Virus record (IMG/VR): IMGVR_UViG_3300006853_000010
Coordinates: 1-35,522 of that record
Strand: one strand, 5' to 3'
Origin: a virus
Length of the DNA stretch: 35,522 bases
A program made the translations under genes and the position numbers. This document shows positions 19,998 to 27,161 of the stretch, piece after piece (position 1 is the first letter of the stretch; every line of letters begins with the position of its first letter). Below the pieces are notes generated by a model. It was not told the origin of the DNA. It saw only the letters and a program-made list of their open reading frames with translations, and did not search any database.

Positions 19998-20343
19998 ACT
20001 GAAACGGCAACCACTGTTCGCCACGCGCCAGCCTTGCCGCTATCCGATTCTCGACGCGCCGGCGCATATGATCATCACGGTCAAAATCCAAATGACACTT
20101 CTGACAAAGCGCGGCCAAGTTCTCTTCCCTCACGTCATGCAAATCGTCTTTACTCCCAGGCTTCCCATCGGGCTTATCGATCCCCAAGTGAGCGACAGTC
20201 AAAATCACTTTGCTGCCTGTGATCGGATGAGGCTTGTAGTTTTCGGCTCCGCACCACTCGCAACGATTCTCTGCCCTCTCGAATCGCAAACGGCGGCTGA
20301 TCTCATGCCAGTCAGAAGGATAAAGTTTGTAGTCGATCGGCAT
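19993..20343 (-). CDS. HNH endonuclease
   Basis: This 116-residue protein contains CEWCG (28-32), AHLG with His52, and a C-terminal NLAALCQKCHLDFDRDDH (75-92): the two CxxC zinc pairs and the HNH catalytic residues of a McrA-like nuclease. The GGAG ribosome site is 8 bases upstream. Stand-alone HNH proteins of this size occur in phages near packaging or replication genes; here it is the first gene beyond the candidate origin, so a nicking or recombination role in replication is possible. It may alternatively be a free-standing homing nuclease. Confidence 0.88.
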   Translation of the reverse strand: MPIDYKLYPSDWHEISRRLRFERAENRCEWCGAENYKPHPITGSKVILTVAHLGIDKPDGKPGSKDDLHDVREENLAALCQKCHLDFDRDDHMRRRVENRIAARLARGEQWLPFQS

Positions 20344-20386
20344 TTTCGGGCTCCGTTTATTAGATTCTACCCTCTAATGTAAAAAC

Positions 20387-20737
20387 TTGACCAAATTGGC
20401 CTAAACCCTTTGGCTACAACGCCGTACTACGTTTAAAGGGTTTACCGTACTAATCAAAAACGCCATCTGTAAGTTATTGATTCTTGGTTCGTGGTCAATT
20501 CAGTGGTCAAGTTTTTTGACCCAAAAATCGAAAAATTGACCTGAATTCTCCCCGGTTTGCACACATGGGGGGGGGTATACCGGAAAAAGTTGACCAATCT
20601 GACCTGAGCATCTAAAGCACAGATACGAAAGGAGATATTGTGGTCAATATATAGAAAAAAAGTTGACCAATTTTTATTATTTATTGACCTAAAGGCCCGG
20701 ATTTTCCCGTTTAGGTCAATTAGGTCAATTTGGTCAA
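20387..20737. other. Candidate replication origin: 12 TTGACC/GGTCAA repeats
   Basis: In about 350 bp, TTGACC occurs (either strand) at 20387, 20493, 20505, 20516, 20536, 20590, 20642, 20663, 20684, 20714, 20723 and 20732. Fewer than one is expected by chance. The last three are in tandem at 9-bp spacing (TAGGTCAAT type). Between them lie an AT-rich tract (20669-20684), a run of nine G (20567-20575) and a 10-bp inverted repeat. The region lies between the replicative helicase gene and HNH, in the only large gap of the early block (20344-20822). I find no credible gene in it. Iteron-like arrays next to a helicase typically mark an origin. Confidence 0.75.
20402..20452. repeat. Inverted and direct repeats at the origin edge
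   Basis: TAAACCCTTT (20402-20411) and AAAGGGTTTA (20435-20444) are perfect inverted copies; CCGTACTA is repeated at 20422-20429 and 20445-20452. This may be a regulatory site for HNH transcription or part of the origin. Confidence 0.7.
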
Positions 20738-20822
20738 TGTTTTTCACCCTACCTCTTTCCTGGGAGAAACGAAAAAACACCTTTTTGCCGATTTTAGAAA
20801 CATTTTGGTTACTAAAATCATT

Positions 20823-23114
20823 TCATTTCTCTCCATCGAAGATCGCAGACAAAGGAATAGCGACGGCATCGAGCCTAGTGCGGGGAGTGCGTGTCTTGTT
20901 CCCTCTTCCCTTGTCTTTCGCTGCAATCATCCCTTTTTCATCGAGACGCTTTACAAGGATTGATTCCGAAACTGCGATCCCTTCACCATTCCGATGCCCT
21001 TGTGCGTTCGCAATGCCGTAAGCCGATTTCATTTCGAGATAAAGGATGTTGTTCTCAACCCATCCAACGCATTCCCCATTCGGCCGGCCGTCGCGCCAAC
21101 CGCACAGATGTCCAATCTCCGAAGGCTGGTCGCCATCAATTGTTTGCAAATTGGCGCGGCCGGAAGTCAAAGCGCTCCGAAGTAATTGAATGAAGTGATC
21201 GGCGGGATGCAAGGACGCTTGTTGCGCTTGCTGATCTTGTCCAGCGATGGAGAGTGATTTCCATATCTCTTTCCATAAAGTCTCGCCTTCTTTTTTGCTG
21301 ATGGCTTTGGCGTCTACCGCGGCCCATAGCCACACCTTCCAACTTGCGCCAAGATGCGCGATGGTCGTGGCCTGCCGCGCGTGTCCCTGTGGAGCATTGT
21401 TGAGTTTTTCACGGAGAGTAAGACGCTCTTTGTCGAATTGAGTTTTGGTCTTATCTCGATTGCCTGCGAGATGGCTCAGGAACGTCGCAAGGCTAAAGGC
21501 TAATTCTCCTTTCGCGGCTGATTGCTGCATTTTGGTGAGGGCTTCGCTTGTGATCATTCCCTTATCAATCGATACGATGTGTAGGCGGGCCTGGAGACTC
21601 ATTCCTCTCGGCAAATCCTCGCCACTTGAGATTGCCAACCCGCGCGGTTCTTTCGTTAGCCGTTCCGACATGTCTTGCTGTAATCGCCCTCTGCCTGTGC
21701 GATTTCCTGCAGCTCGGCCAACCCGCTCAGCTTTGGCGTGTAATTCTTCATCGTGTCGCTTTTGGCCGTTTGGGGCGAAGTCGTCAATAACCATGATTGC
21801 GTCTTTCGCCGTGAACAGTTTCACCAAGAGAGTGTTGGCTGTGTCGTCCCAGTTGGCCGGCATGGTGAGACGGTTGAATCCTGGGCCGAAGAAAGATTGA
21901 ATCAACCCGGTAATTTCCGACTTGAAGCATCCACTCTGCCCTACCACATAAACAGAATAATCAATCTCCCCCAACGTGGATGCGAAGACAGCCCCCAACA
22001 ACGGCACGGTCAGGGCCAGCGGAAAAGCCCGGAGAAATTTCAAAGTAAATGTGTAGGCTTCCGGTATGGCGTCGCCTGTCGCGGGATCTGGCAACACGAA
22101 GAATCGCAAGGAGTGAGGCAGCATTACCGCGATGTCAGCGCGATTGCCTTCGGCTGTGATGCCCCCGCCTCCATGTAGATAGCACCATTCATCTCCGATC
22201 TGGCGCCATCCTGTATGAGCGTAGACAACGCGAGACGCGAAGGAGGGCGACAGTTGTTTGATGGCGTATTGCGCATGGTTGCCCATGCCAGGGCAGACGC
22301 CCGCCTTCGCCCCGAGTTGAGATGTAACCCATGACATCGCATCGAACTTTGATGAAGGGATTTCGATTCGTCGAGTATCGCCTCTCACTGTAACCTCCAC
22401 TTCAAAAATACGTTGTTCTTCCGAAGATCCATCATCGGCAATAACCTCAGAAACGATCTTCGCCATGAAATCAGTCACTTGTTTTGTTTCAGGCCCATAG
22501 CGACCTGTGTTGCGAAACCAAATCCCAGATGACGTGTTGTAGTAAGACTGTTTGATCGTTTGGCTTCGCGGGATTGAATCAAGGAATTCTTCGATCTCTG
22601 CCGGCGACGCCCCATTGCCCGCCATACGCAAAAGCGTTTCAGCTTTCTTCGCGGCCTCGCGTTTGAAATTGATATCCGTAAGCTGTTTGATCAATCCGGG
22701 CATGGTTGCAGGGCCGGCTTCTCTACCGCTTACTAAGCTTGCGATGTAGGCCGGCCCTCCGACCTTATCGAGTTGATGGCGTCCGTTTAAATGGTCTTGT
22801 AGAGTCATGGGATTGATTTCCCATCCTCGGGCCTGCATGTCGACCATCGCCTCAAAAATTATTTTGTTGGATTGAATCTGAAGTAGGTTTTTATTTAGGC
22901 CAGCTTCGACCGACTTCTGTAACAGGCTAACTCCGTCCATGAGGATCAGTCCGAGCGCCTCACATTCCGCGCCCTCGGCAAGTGGTAATTCGACCTCCCC
23001 GGATGGATGTTTGCGCGCTGGATCTTTGGCGCGCTGTGATTTGGGTGTTGTCTTTGTCGGGGGCGTCGTTATTTTTTTCGACGGCGTTTCTGATGATGAT
23101 GATGTATTGCCCAT
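20823..23114 (-). CDS. Replicative helicase: DnaB-N-like domain plus DUF927-like ATPase
   Basis: This 763-residue protein has a low-complexity basic N-terminus (1-45), then a DnaB N-terminal-like helical domain (about 46-180: ECEALGLILMDG, then GGPAYIASLVSG, as in DnaB primase-binding domains). It is followed by a large domain with Walker A VGQSGCFKSE (391-400) and Walker B AIMVIDDFAP (439-448), the layout of DUF927/superfamily-3-like ATPases of phages and integrative elements. The C-terminus (about 650-763) contains LCGWRDG and a winged-helix-like end. It likely loads at, and unwinds, the adjacent repeat cluster. No primase, polymerase or SSB gene is recognised in the window, so host enzymes must be used. 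The fusion of DnaB-N to this ATPase type is uncommon. Confidence 0.85.
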   Translation of the reverse strand: MGNTSSSSETPSKKITTPPTKTTPKSQRAKDPARKHPSGEVELPLAEGAECEALGLILMDGVSLLQKSVEAGLNKNLLQIQSNKIIFEAMVDMQARGWEINPMTLQDHLNGRHQLDKVGGPAYIASLVSGREAGPATMPGLIKQLTDINFKREAAKKAETLLRMAGNGASPAEIEEFLDSIPRSQTIKQSYYNTSSGIWFRNTGRYGPETKQVTDFMAKIVSEVIADDGSSEEQRIFEVEVTVRGDTRRIEIPSSKFDAMSWVTSQLGAKAGVCPGMGNHAQYAIKQLSPSFASRVVYAHTGWRQIGDEWCYLHGGGGITAEGNRADIAVMLPHSLRFFVLPDPATGDAIPEAYTFTLKFLRAFPLALTVPLLGAVFASTLGEIDYSVYVVGQSGCFKSEITGLIQSFFGPGFNRLTMPANWDDTANTLLVKLFTAKDAIMVIDDFAPNGQKRHDEELHAKAERVGRAAGNRTGRGRLQQDMSERLTKEPRGLAISSGEDLPRGMSLQARLHIVSIDKGMITSEALTKMQQSAAKGELAFSLATFLSHLAGNRDKTKTQFDKERLTLREKLNNAPQGHARQATTIAHLGASWKVWLWAAVDAKAISKKEGETLWKEIWKSLSIAGQDQQAQQASLHPADHFIQLLRSALTSGRANLQTIDGDQPSEIGHLCGWRDGRPNGECVGWVENNILYLEMKSAYGIANAQGHRNGEGIAVSESILVKRLDEKGMIAAKDKGRGNKTRTPRTRLDAVAIPLSAIFDGEK

Positions 23115-23189
23115 GTGTGCTGCTTTCTTTTTATTTGGGTGAGGTCATTGTTAAAGCTCTGTCGGGGATTAGTTCGGGGCAAAAGGTCA
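23115..23189 (-). promoter_or_regulatory. Leader of the helicase gene with a partial dyad
   Basis: CATTGTTAAAG at 23146-23156 resembles the right arm of the 26-bp dyad, and a CTTTTTATTT element lies 26 bases away. The ribosome site of the helicase (AAAGAAAGCAG) is weak, so translation may be kept low. Confidence 0.35.
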
Positions 23190-23561
23190 TCAGGCTCGCG
23201 CCTCCTGTCCCCCTGAAGATTCAAGCCAGGCGGCAATCTCTGCGATTGTCTGCCGCTCAACTTCGTGAAGGTATGACACGTCGGCGGCAAGTTCATGATC
23301 GATGCCCAACATCTCCGCAAGGATCATCGTTCCGAGTCCCCACAGGTATTTGAGCGGGTCGTTCAGGCGTTGGTCATATCGCTTCATGAAATCATCGTGG
23401 GCTGTTTTGAAGTCGCCGCCATAGAGTTCAATGACGCCTGCGCCGAGCGCGCAAACTAAACATTGATTATCCTTGGCGCTAATGTGATAGCTAGAATCTT
23501 CGACTACTCCAGGCCGTTTACTGCCGGCTTGCATCACTCGTGCTAGTTCTCCTCTGTTCAT
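23190..23561 (-). CDS. Unknown early protein
   Basis: This 123-residue protein has GAAAGGAGATTTC before its ATG at 23561. The N-terminal part reads RGELARVMQAGSKRP, the middle CLVCALGAGVIELYGG, and the C-terminal half is helical (YLWGLGTMILAEMLGID, ERQTIAEIAAWLE). The tone is that of phage proteins that hold a conserved NQCLVCALGAG-like core; I do not know the function. It lies next to the helicase and could be a loader or accessory factor (inference only). Confidence 0.75.
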   Translation of the reverse strand: MNRGELARVMQAGSKRPGVVEDSSYHISAKDNQCLVCALGAGVIELYGGDFKTAHDDFMKRYDQRLNDPLKYLWGLGTMILAEMLGIDHELAADVSYLHEVERQTIAEIAAWLESSGGQEARA

Positions 23562-23607
23562 TTTGAAATCTCCTTTCGGTTGGCTAGAATGTGGTTAATC
23601 AATATCG

Positions 23608-23823
23608 CTAAACACTCAGGGCTGTGGTGATCAATCGCCGCAGCCTCTTTGTTTTCTCCCGAATCAAATTCGTTGTGATCTCTTGCCACGTTCTCTTTCG
23701 AGGGATGCGCGGCAGAATGCGCGTTCTATAAGGGTCGCATTTGATTTGATTGCCGCCGAGCGTGGCGATCCGGTGTGTTGATAGGTCTACTGTCGGGGCG
23801 TTTGATATGTCGTAAATATTCAT
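23608..23823 (-). CDS. Small basic protein, unknown
   Basis: This 71-residue protein has CCGGAGACACACCC before its ATG. Its second half is basic (RILPRIPRKRTWQEITTNL, REKTKRLRRL) and may bind nucleic acid. The first half is short strands (YDISNAPTVDLSTHRI). No family recognised. Confidence 0.7.
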   Translation of the reverse strand: MNIYDISNAPTVDLSTHRIATLGGNQIKCDPYRTRILPRIPRKRTWQEITTNLIREKTKRLRRLITTALSV

Positions 23824-23881
23824 GGGTGTGTCTCCGGTGAGTTGAGATTGTTGATTGAATAATTCTTGCGCCCCGTTTACT

Positions 23882-23914
23882 TCCCTCTCCGATGGGCGCT
23901 CGACCGGAGAGGGA
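23882..23914. promoter_or_regulatory. 10-bp perfect hairpin in a gene gap
   Basis: TCCCTCTCCG (23882-23891) and CGGAGAGGGA (23905-23914) with a 13-base loop, in the 99-bp gap between the genes at 23823 and 23923. There is no T-run on the - strand, so it is more likely an mRNA processing or stability element than a terminator. Confidence 0.65.
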
Positions 23915-23922
23915 GAGCTTGT

Positions 23923-24162
23923 TTATCCCTGCGCTAGTTTGGACAGTTGCCAATATTCAGGATTGCCGGGTTTTTCCATTTCAATTAGGCGTTTAGCTCG
24001 CAACGAATCGAAGACACGAAAGTCGATAAGCCTGAGAACTGGCGCGCCCCAAAAGCAAACCTCGGTTCGCCCATAGGAGACGGCATATCGAATCAGCCAA
24101 TTCTTGTTTGCTTTCAATTGATCGATGACTTGTTTTTGTTGGGGTGTGAGTCTGATTGTCAT
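23923..24162 (-). CDS. Small globular protein, unknown
   Basis: Start ATG 24162 (AAAGGAGAGGGC upstream; longer frame lies in the neighbour); 79 residues. It begins with a helix (TPQQKQVIDQLKANKNW), then YAVSYGRTEVCFWG and VLRLIDFRVFDSLRAKRLIE, ending in a strand. This helix-strand pattern with the LxxxRVFDSLRAKRLIE segment resembles a winged-helix DNA-binding domain. Possible small regulator; not certain. Confidence 0.7.
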   Translation of the reverse strand: MTIRLTPQQKQVIDQLKANKNWLIRYAVSYGRTEVCFWGAPVLRLIDFRVFDSLRAKRLIEMEKPGNPEYWQLSKLAQG

Positions 24163-24515
24163 GCCCTCTCCTTTCTGATCGTCAATTCTCCGGGTTTCAA
24201 ACCAAGCGCATGGCGCGCTCTGTTCTGCGCCCAAGCTCTAAACTCTTCGGCGTCTGCAAAGCTGCGTTTCTTTGCGAGAGCGATGTATTCAAGTTCTTGG
24301 CGAAGGCGGCGTATCTCAAGAGTTTGTTTATTCGTCTCTTCAGCCGCCTCTTTCAAATCGTCCAATACACGGCGAAGGGTTAAGACCTCAGCCATAAGGG
24401 CGTTGTAATCGAGAAGCGTGGCTTCTACCTCGCTAACCGTGGCGCATATGGCATGCCCTGGTGATTTGATCTTTGTGGCGTGAGCCAGATTGCCGCGCAG
24501 TTTTTCAATGCTCAT
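24159..24515 (-). CDS. Coiled-coil protein, unknown
   Basis: Start ATG 24515 with GGAGGATTTCTCA upstream; 118 residues. Long heptad-like stretch: VEATLLDYNALMAEVLTLRR, LDDLKEAAEETNKQTLEIRRLRQEL (quoted in parts), then FRAWAQNRARHALGLK. Reads as an extended coiled coil. Flanked by ATGA overlaps on both sides. Function unknown. Confidence 0.75.
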   Translation of the reverse strand: MSIEKLRGNLAHATKIKSPGHAICATVSEVEATLLDYNALMAEVLTLRRVLDDLKEAAEETNKQTLEIRRLRQELEYIALAKKRSFADAEEFRAWAQNRARHALGLKPGELTIRKERA

Positions 24516-24616
24516 TGAGAAATCCTCCAGCCAATAAAAATTACTGTCGCCCATATGAAAGCTCCGGCGATTGCGCTGATTGCGATTGCGCGCCAGACCT
24601 TGAAATCACTGTTCAT
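24512..24616 (-). CDS. 34-residue single-span membrane protein
   Basis: ATG 24616 follows AAAGGAGAAACCC; the frame reads MNSDFKVWRAIAISAIAGAF then IWATVIFIGWRISQ and stops at 24512, overlapping the next ATG. It is essentially one transmembrane helix with short ends. Tiny early membrane proteins of phages can be superinfection-exclusion or host-takeover factors; nothing specific is seen here. Confidence 0.8.
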   Translation of the reverse strand: MNSDFKVWRAIAISAIAGAFIWATVIFIGWRISQ

Positions 24617-25061
24617 GGGTTTCTCCTTTATTGGGCGGCTCAAGAGCTTCAATTGCCGCGCTCGATGGATGGCCGGGCCATCGTTCATCTTGGCCAATAA
24701 ATACGATGTGAAAATATGGCGTTGAGCCAAGCGGGTCGCGCGAAGTGATTACCGGGTCTTCTGTTTCATCCCAATTATCAGTGTTGGCGTAAAACTCTAA
24801 CGCCTTGCCATAGCGGGCCGCTCTCTCTTCGGCTTCCCTACGCTCTTTGACTGCAATTCGCACTAGACCGTCATGCTTTGCGCATTCAATCCCATCGCGT
24901 TCTGTGATCAGTTCGCGCAGGCGTTCGATCTCGGCTTCGGCCTTCTCTGCGCGCTGTCTGGCTTCAGTTATTTTGGCGTTGGCGTTGTCCCATCCATCTA
25001 TCGTGTCTGATACTTTATCGAGAATTTTTCTTTGGCGTCTTCTCTTCAATTGATCACTCAT
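24606..25061 (-). CDS. Coiled-coil protein with C-terminal globular domain
   Basis: This 151-residue protein starts at 25061 behind GGGGGGAAGTACAA. The N-terminus is basic (LKRRRQRKILDKV), followed by a long coiled coil (EARQRAEKAEAEIERLRELI, VKERREAEERAARYGKALEF) and a short strand-rich end (GSTPYFHIVFIGQDERWPGH). No family recognised. It overlaps the 34-residue membrane protein gene by 11 bases. Confidence 0.75.
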   Translation of the reverse strand: MSDQLKRRRQRKILDKVSDTIDGWDNANAKITEARQRAEKAEAEIERLRELITERDGIECAKHDGLVRIAVKERREAEERAARYGKALEFYANTDNWDETEDPVITSRDPLGSTPYFHIVFIGQDERWPGHPSSAAIEALEPPNKGETHEQ

Positions 25062-25366
25062 TTGTACTTCCCCCCATTGATGATCGTCGTAAGTGTGTTT
25101 TGAATCGCCCTCCGTCTCCGGCGTCTCTCGCTCAATAAATCAATCACGGCCATCTCTTCGCGGGTCGCTCTCTCTTCGGCCCTGCGAACTTGCGCGGCCA
25201 TCCAGCGTTGAACGGCGTTGAAGGAGAAGACCACGCGACCACCCAACTTGATGCGCGGAATTGAATCCGTCCCGCATCTCCCCTTCTTCACGGTATGAAG
25301 ATCAAGGCCGATCAGTTCAGCGACCTCTTTGAAGCTCAGAAAGCGGTCGGGTGTTTTAGAGGGCAT
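25058..25366 (-). CDS. MerR/excisionase-type helix-turn-helix protein
   Basis: Start ATG 25366 behind AAAAAGGAGCAATAGCC; 102 residues. Residues 8-55 (FLSFKEVAELIGLDLHTVKK, RIKLGGRVVFSFNAVQRWM) form the HTH_17/excisionase-type fold used by Xis and MerR-like DNA-binding proteins. The C-terminal half is basic with RRRRRR. It could be an excisionase for the integrase at 28542 or an early transcription regulator; location in the early operon fits either. Confidence 0.82.
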   Translation of the reverse strand: MPSKTPDRFLSFKEVAELIGLDLHTVKKGRCGTDSIPRIKLGGRVVFSFNAVQRWMAAQVRRAEERATREEMAVIDLLSERRRRRRAIQNTLTTIINGGKYK

Positions 25367-25949
25367 GGCTATTGCTCCTTTTTGCGACTTCACAAAGCCA
25401 TTCGGCCAATGCTTGCGGAGTATGCTCGCGTTCTGATTTTGTTATTTCGGGTCGCTTGCCGTCCGCTTTTCGTTTTGAACTCTTCACAACGAAAAGCGGA
25501 TCGCCCATGCAATAAGGGATTGATGGCAAATCGGCCGGCTCAATTCCGACGATATAAAGCCAGGTGGCCTTATCCGCTTTGTGTCCAAACCACCATTGCG
25601 AAACCCAAAGCGTATAGCCGTTGAAATCGTCTCTCTCGTTTTGGTATGGCAATCGTGCGGCTTCCCAAAGTGTCGAACCAGCTGGATGTTCCAACACTCC
25701 ACCCCACTTGCGAACTTGCTCAACGGCCCACAACGCAAGCTCTCGCTCTCCATCTCTCGGCTTGGCTAAGTGTCGAAGCCTGCCCCAGGCTCTACACGGT
25801 GGATGAGCAATCACCGGACAGCCTCCGGGCCAATTGCGAGCGTCACGATTGATGTCCCATACGTCGCAATCGGGTAGCGATTTATAGATGGAATCTGTTC
25901 TTGCGAAGAGTACGGCAATCATATGCAGACACGTCTGTACGTGCGCCAT
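25356..25949 (-). CDS. Putative methyltransferase-like protein (AHPPCRAW type)
   Basis: ATG 25949 is the upstream start; ATG 25922 (MIAVLFARTDSIYK) fits the family better, but neither has a good ribosome site. Residues include CPVIAHPPCRAWGRLRH, GERELALWAVEQVRKWGG and VLEHPAGSTLW. These blocks characterise a phage/bacterial family usually annotated as hypothetical; the PPC motif before a helix and the EHP motif resemble cytosine-C5 methyltransferases (PC and ENV motifs), so a Rossmann-fold methylase or nucleotide-binding enzyme is possible. This is an inference. It overlaps the HTH gene by 11 bases. Confidence 0.65.
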   Translation of the reverse strand: MAHVQTCLHMIAVLFARTDSIYKSLPDCDVWDINRDARNWPGGCPVIAHPPCRAWGRLRHLAKPRDGERELALWAVEQVRKWGGVLEHPAGSTLWEAARLPYQNERDDFNGYTLWVSQWWFGHKADKATWLYIVGIEPADLPSIPYCMGDPLFVVKSSKRKADGKRPEITKSEREHTPQALAEWLCEVAKRSNSHAL

Positions 25950-25992
25950 CAAGTCGCTAGTGGGGGAGCGGCTTATAGGCGCGGATTATTGG

Positions 25993-26220
25993 CTAGTTGA
26001 CTTCGGCTTTGGTCTTGCGACCGGCTTGTTTGTTGCGGGATTTGGAATTGGAAACGGAGCGCTTAGAAATAGGCGCAACTGGCGGGGCATGCGCGTGGTA
26101 ACGCTCTTTGAGGATTATAGATATTTGGTTGTTGAGGCTACGAAATTCGCCATCGGCTTCACTTTTTAGCAAATCGTAGAACTCAACCGGAATAGAGATT
26201 GAAAAAGTTTTGGTTGTCAT
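25993..26220 (-). CDS. Ribbon-helix-helix regulator (leftward)
   Basis: Start ATG 26220; 75 residues. TKTFSISIPVEFYDLLKSEA forms strand-helix and FRSLNNQISIILKERYHAH the second helix of an Arc/MetJ-type ribbon-helix-helix domain, which binds DNA as a dimer with the strand pair in the major groove. The tail is basic (SKRSVSNSKSRNKQAGRKTK). No ribosome site is present, but a promoter fits so close to the ATG that the mRNA would be leaderless. First gene of the early block and divergent from a second ribbon-helix-helix gene, it is a strong candidate for a lysogeny-control repressor. Confidence 0.85.
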   Translation of the reverse strand: MTTKTFSISIPVEFYDLLKSEADGEFRSLNNQISIILKERYHAHAPPVAPISKRSVSNSKSRNKQAGRKTKAEVN

Positions 26221-26231
26221 AACGGGGGATG

Positions 26232-26259
26232 TATATAACGGGCCACACACAGAAGTCAA
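26232..26259 (-). promoter_or_regulatory. Leftward promoter of the early block
   Basis: On the - strand TTGACT (26259-26254), 16-bp spacer, TATATA (26237-26232). Transcription would start near 26225, about 5 bases before the ATG at 26220, giving a leaderless message. The -35 box is 4 bp from an inverted-repeat arm that could be an operator. Confidence 0.7.
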
Positions 26260-26262
26260 CAG

Positions 26263-26322
26263 AAAAACACTGAAACACACCGAATAACCGCTTTAATAAT
26301 AGATGACTCATTCAGTGTTTTT
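26263..26322. promoter_or_regulatory. Operator-like 12-bp inverted repeat between divergent regulators
   Basis: AAAAACACTGAA (26263-26274) and TTCAGTGTTTTT (26311-26322) are perfect inverted copies 36 bp apart. The 190-bp gap between the two ribbon-helix-helix genes holds both, next to the leftward promoter, with the AT-rich CTTTAATAAT in between as a possible rightward -10. The arms are 48 bp start to start, which would allow looped binding by ribbon-helix-helix oligomers. Confidence 0.7.
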
Positions 26323-26410
26323 TGGTATTCAACGGTGAGAATCCCAGAAACTAATGGCCGGGCGTCGTGGGAACAACGCGGGTGTTTTTAACTAAAAAGG
26401 AGTGTGCCTA

Positions 26411-26689
26411 ATGATTGTCCTGTCATTTGTCCCTAAAGGAGCAATCCCCACAATGGATAAAGAACAAGAACAGCGAAACGAGGAACCGAAGCCTCGATCA
26501 ATCATTCTCCCAATGTACGTTTGGGACATGGTAGAGAAAGACGCTAAGCGTTGCCGTCGATCTATAAACAAGCAGATCGAAGCTATTCTTGTGGTGTTTT
26601 ATGGCATCGAATCCAGCGTCAATATAGACGAAGATACTTTGATTTCAGAATCAAACACTCGCAACCCGAAACTGAAGAAAACAGCATAA
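26411..26689 (+). CDS. Ribbon-helix-helix regulator (rightward)
   Basis: Two in-frame starts both have good ribosome sites: ATG 26411 (AAGGAG 8 bases before) for 92 residues, and ATG 26453 (AAGGAG 11 bases before) for 78. The core RSIILPMYVWDMVEKDAKR and CRRSINKQIEAILVVFYGIE gives strand-helix-helix of the Arc/MetJ type. The two regulators resemble each other only in fold. If both starts are used, the two forms would differ by a hydrophobic N-terminal extension (IVLSFVPKGAIPT) that might affect dimer or membrane interaction. Likely opposing partner of the leftward regulator. Confidence 0.83.
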   Translation: MIVLSFVPKGAIPTMDKEQEQRNEEPKPRSIILPMYVWDMVEKDAKRCRRSINKQIEAILVVFYGIESSVNIDEDTLISESNTRNPKLKKTA

Positions 26690-26713
26690 TCCCCTGCCCC
26701 ATAGGAGGCTCCC

Positions 26714-27151
26714 ATGAAAATTTCAATTCTGTTTTTGCTTTTGTGTTTATTGCCCTTCCCTTCAATTGGACAAGAACTAGCCAGCGAATCTATCTTGCTC
26801 AACGGGACATACCACGTGGCAGAACGAAACTATCAGGTCTTTGAGTTCTCTTTCGACCGAGATCAAGGCGCTGGTCAGATAGGCGGTAGAATCAGCGTTC
26901 AAGGGCCAGCCAGTTTCGATATTCAGGTTTGGATTGTGGATTACGCCAACCTGGAGAATTTTATAAACAGGCAGGCGTTTGATGCTTATCTCAATACGGG
27001 TAGGGTCAGGCTGAAGACATTTGATGTGACTCTTGAGCCGGGGCCCTACTATCTGATCTTCGATAATAGATTCTCAGCGATCAACGACAAGAATGTTCAT
27101 GCCGGAGTGGCTTTACGGCAGTTCAAGCGTAGACATCGGGAGAGACCGTAG
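26714..27151 (+). CDS. Secreted protein, possible lysogenic-conversion factor
   Basis: This 145-residue protein has a clear signal peptide (KISILFLLLCLLPFPSIGQ) with cleavage near residue 19-20, and a beta-sandwich-like mature part: NYQVFEFSFDRDQGAGQIGG, ISVQGPASFDIQVWIVDY, LEPGPYYLIFDNRFSAIN. The PGxYYLIFDNRFS block resembles GOLD/pre-peptidase-type beta domains found in secreted proteins. AGGAGG lies 7 bases upstream. It is expressed from the regulator/integrase block rather than with the virion genes, so it is probably made in the lysogen and acts in the periplasm or outside. Its target is unknown. Confidence 0.8.
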   Translation: MKISILFLLLCLLPFPSIGQELASESILLNGTYHVAERNYQVFEFSFDRDQGAGQIGGRISVQGPASFDIQVWIVDYANLENFINRQAFDAYLNTGRVRLKTFDVTLEPGPYYLIFDNRFSAINDKNVHAGVALRQFKRRHRERP

Positions 27152-27161
27152 ATAGAATGGC

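Noticed and set aside
20454-20780. 108-residue - strand ORF across the repeat array
   Set aside because: It is encoded by the repeated TTGACC DNA, has no ribosome site at its start and reads as biased sequence; the array is better explained as non-coding.
26263-26322. Invertible promoter for the FimB-like recombinase
   Set aside because: The arms are perfect, but a 36-bp interval is very short for recombinase-driven inversion; an operator pair is the simpler reading. Kept only as a site to test.
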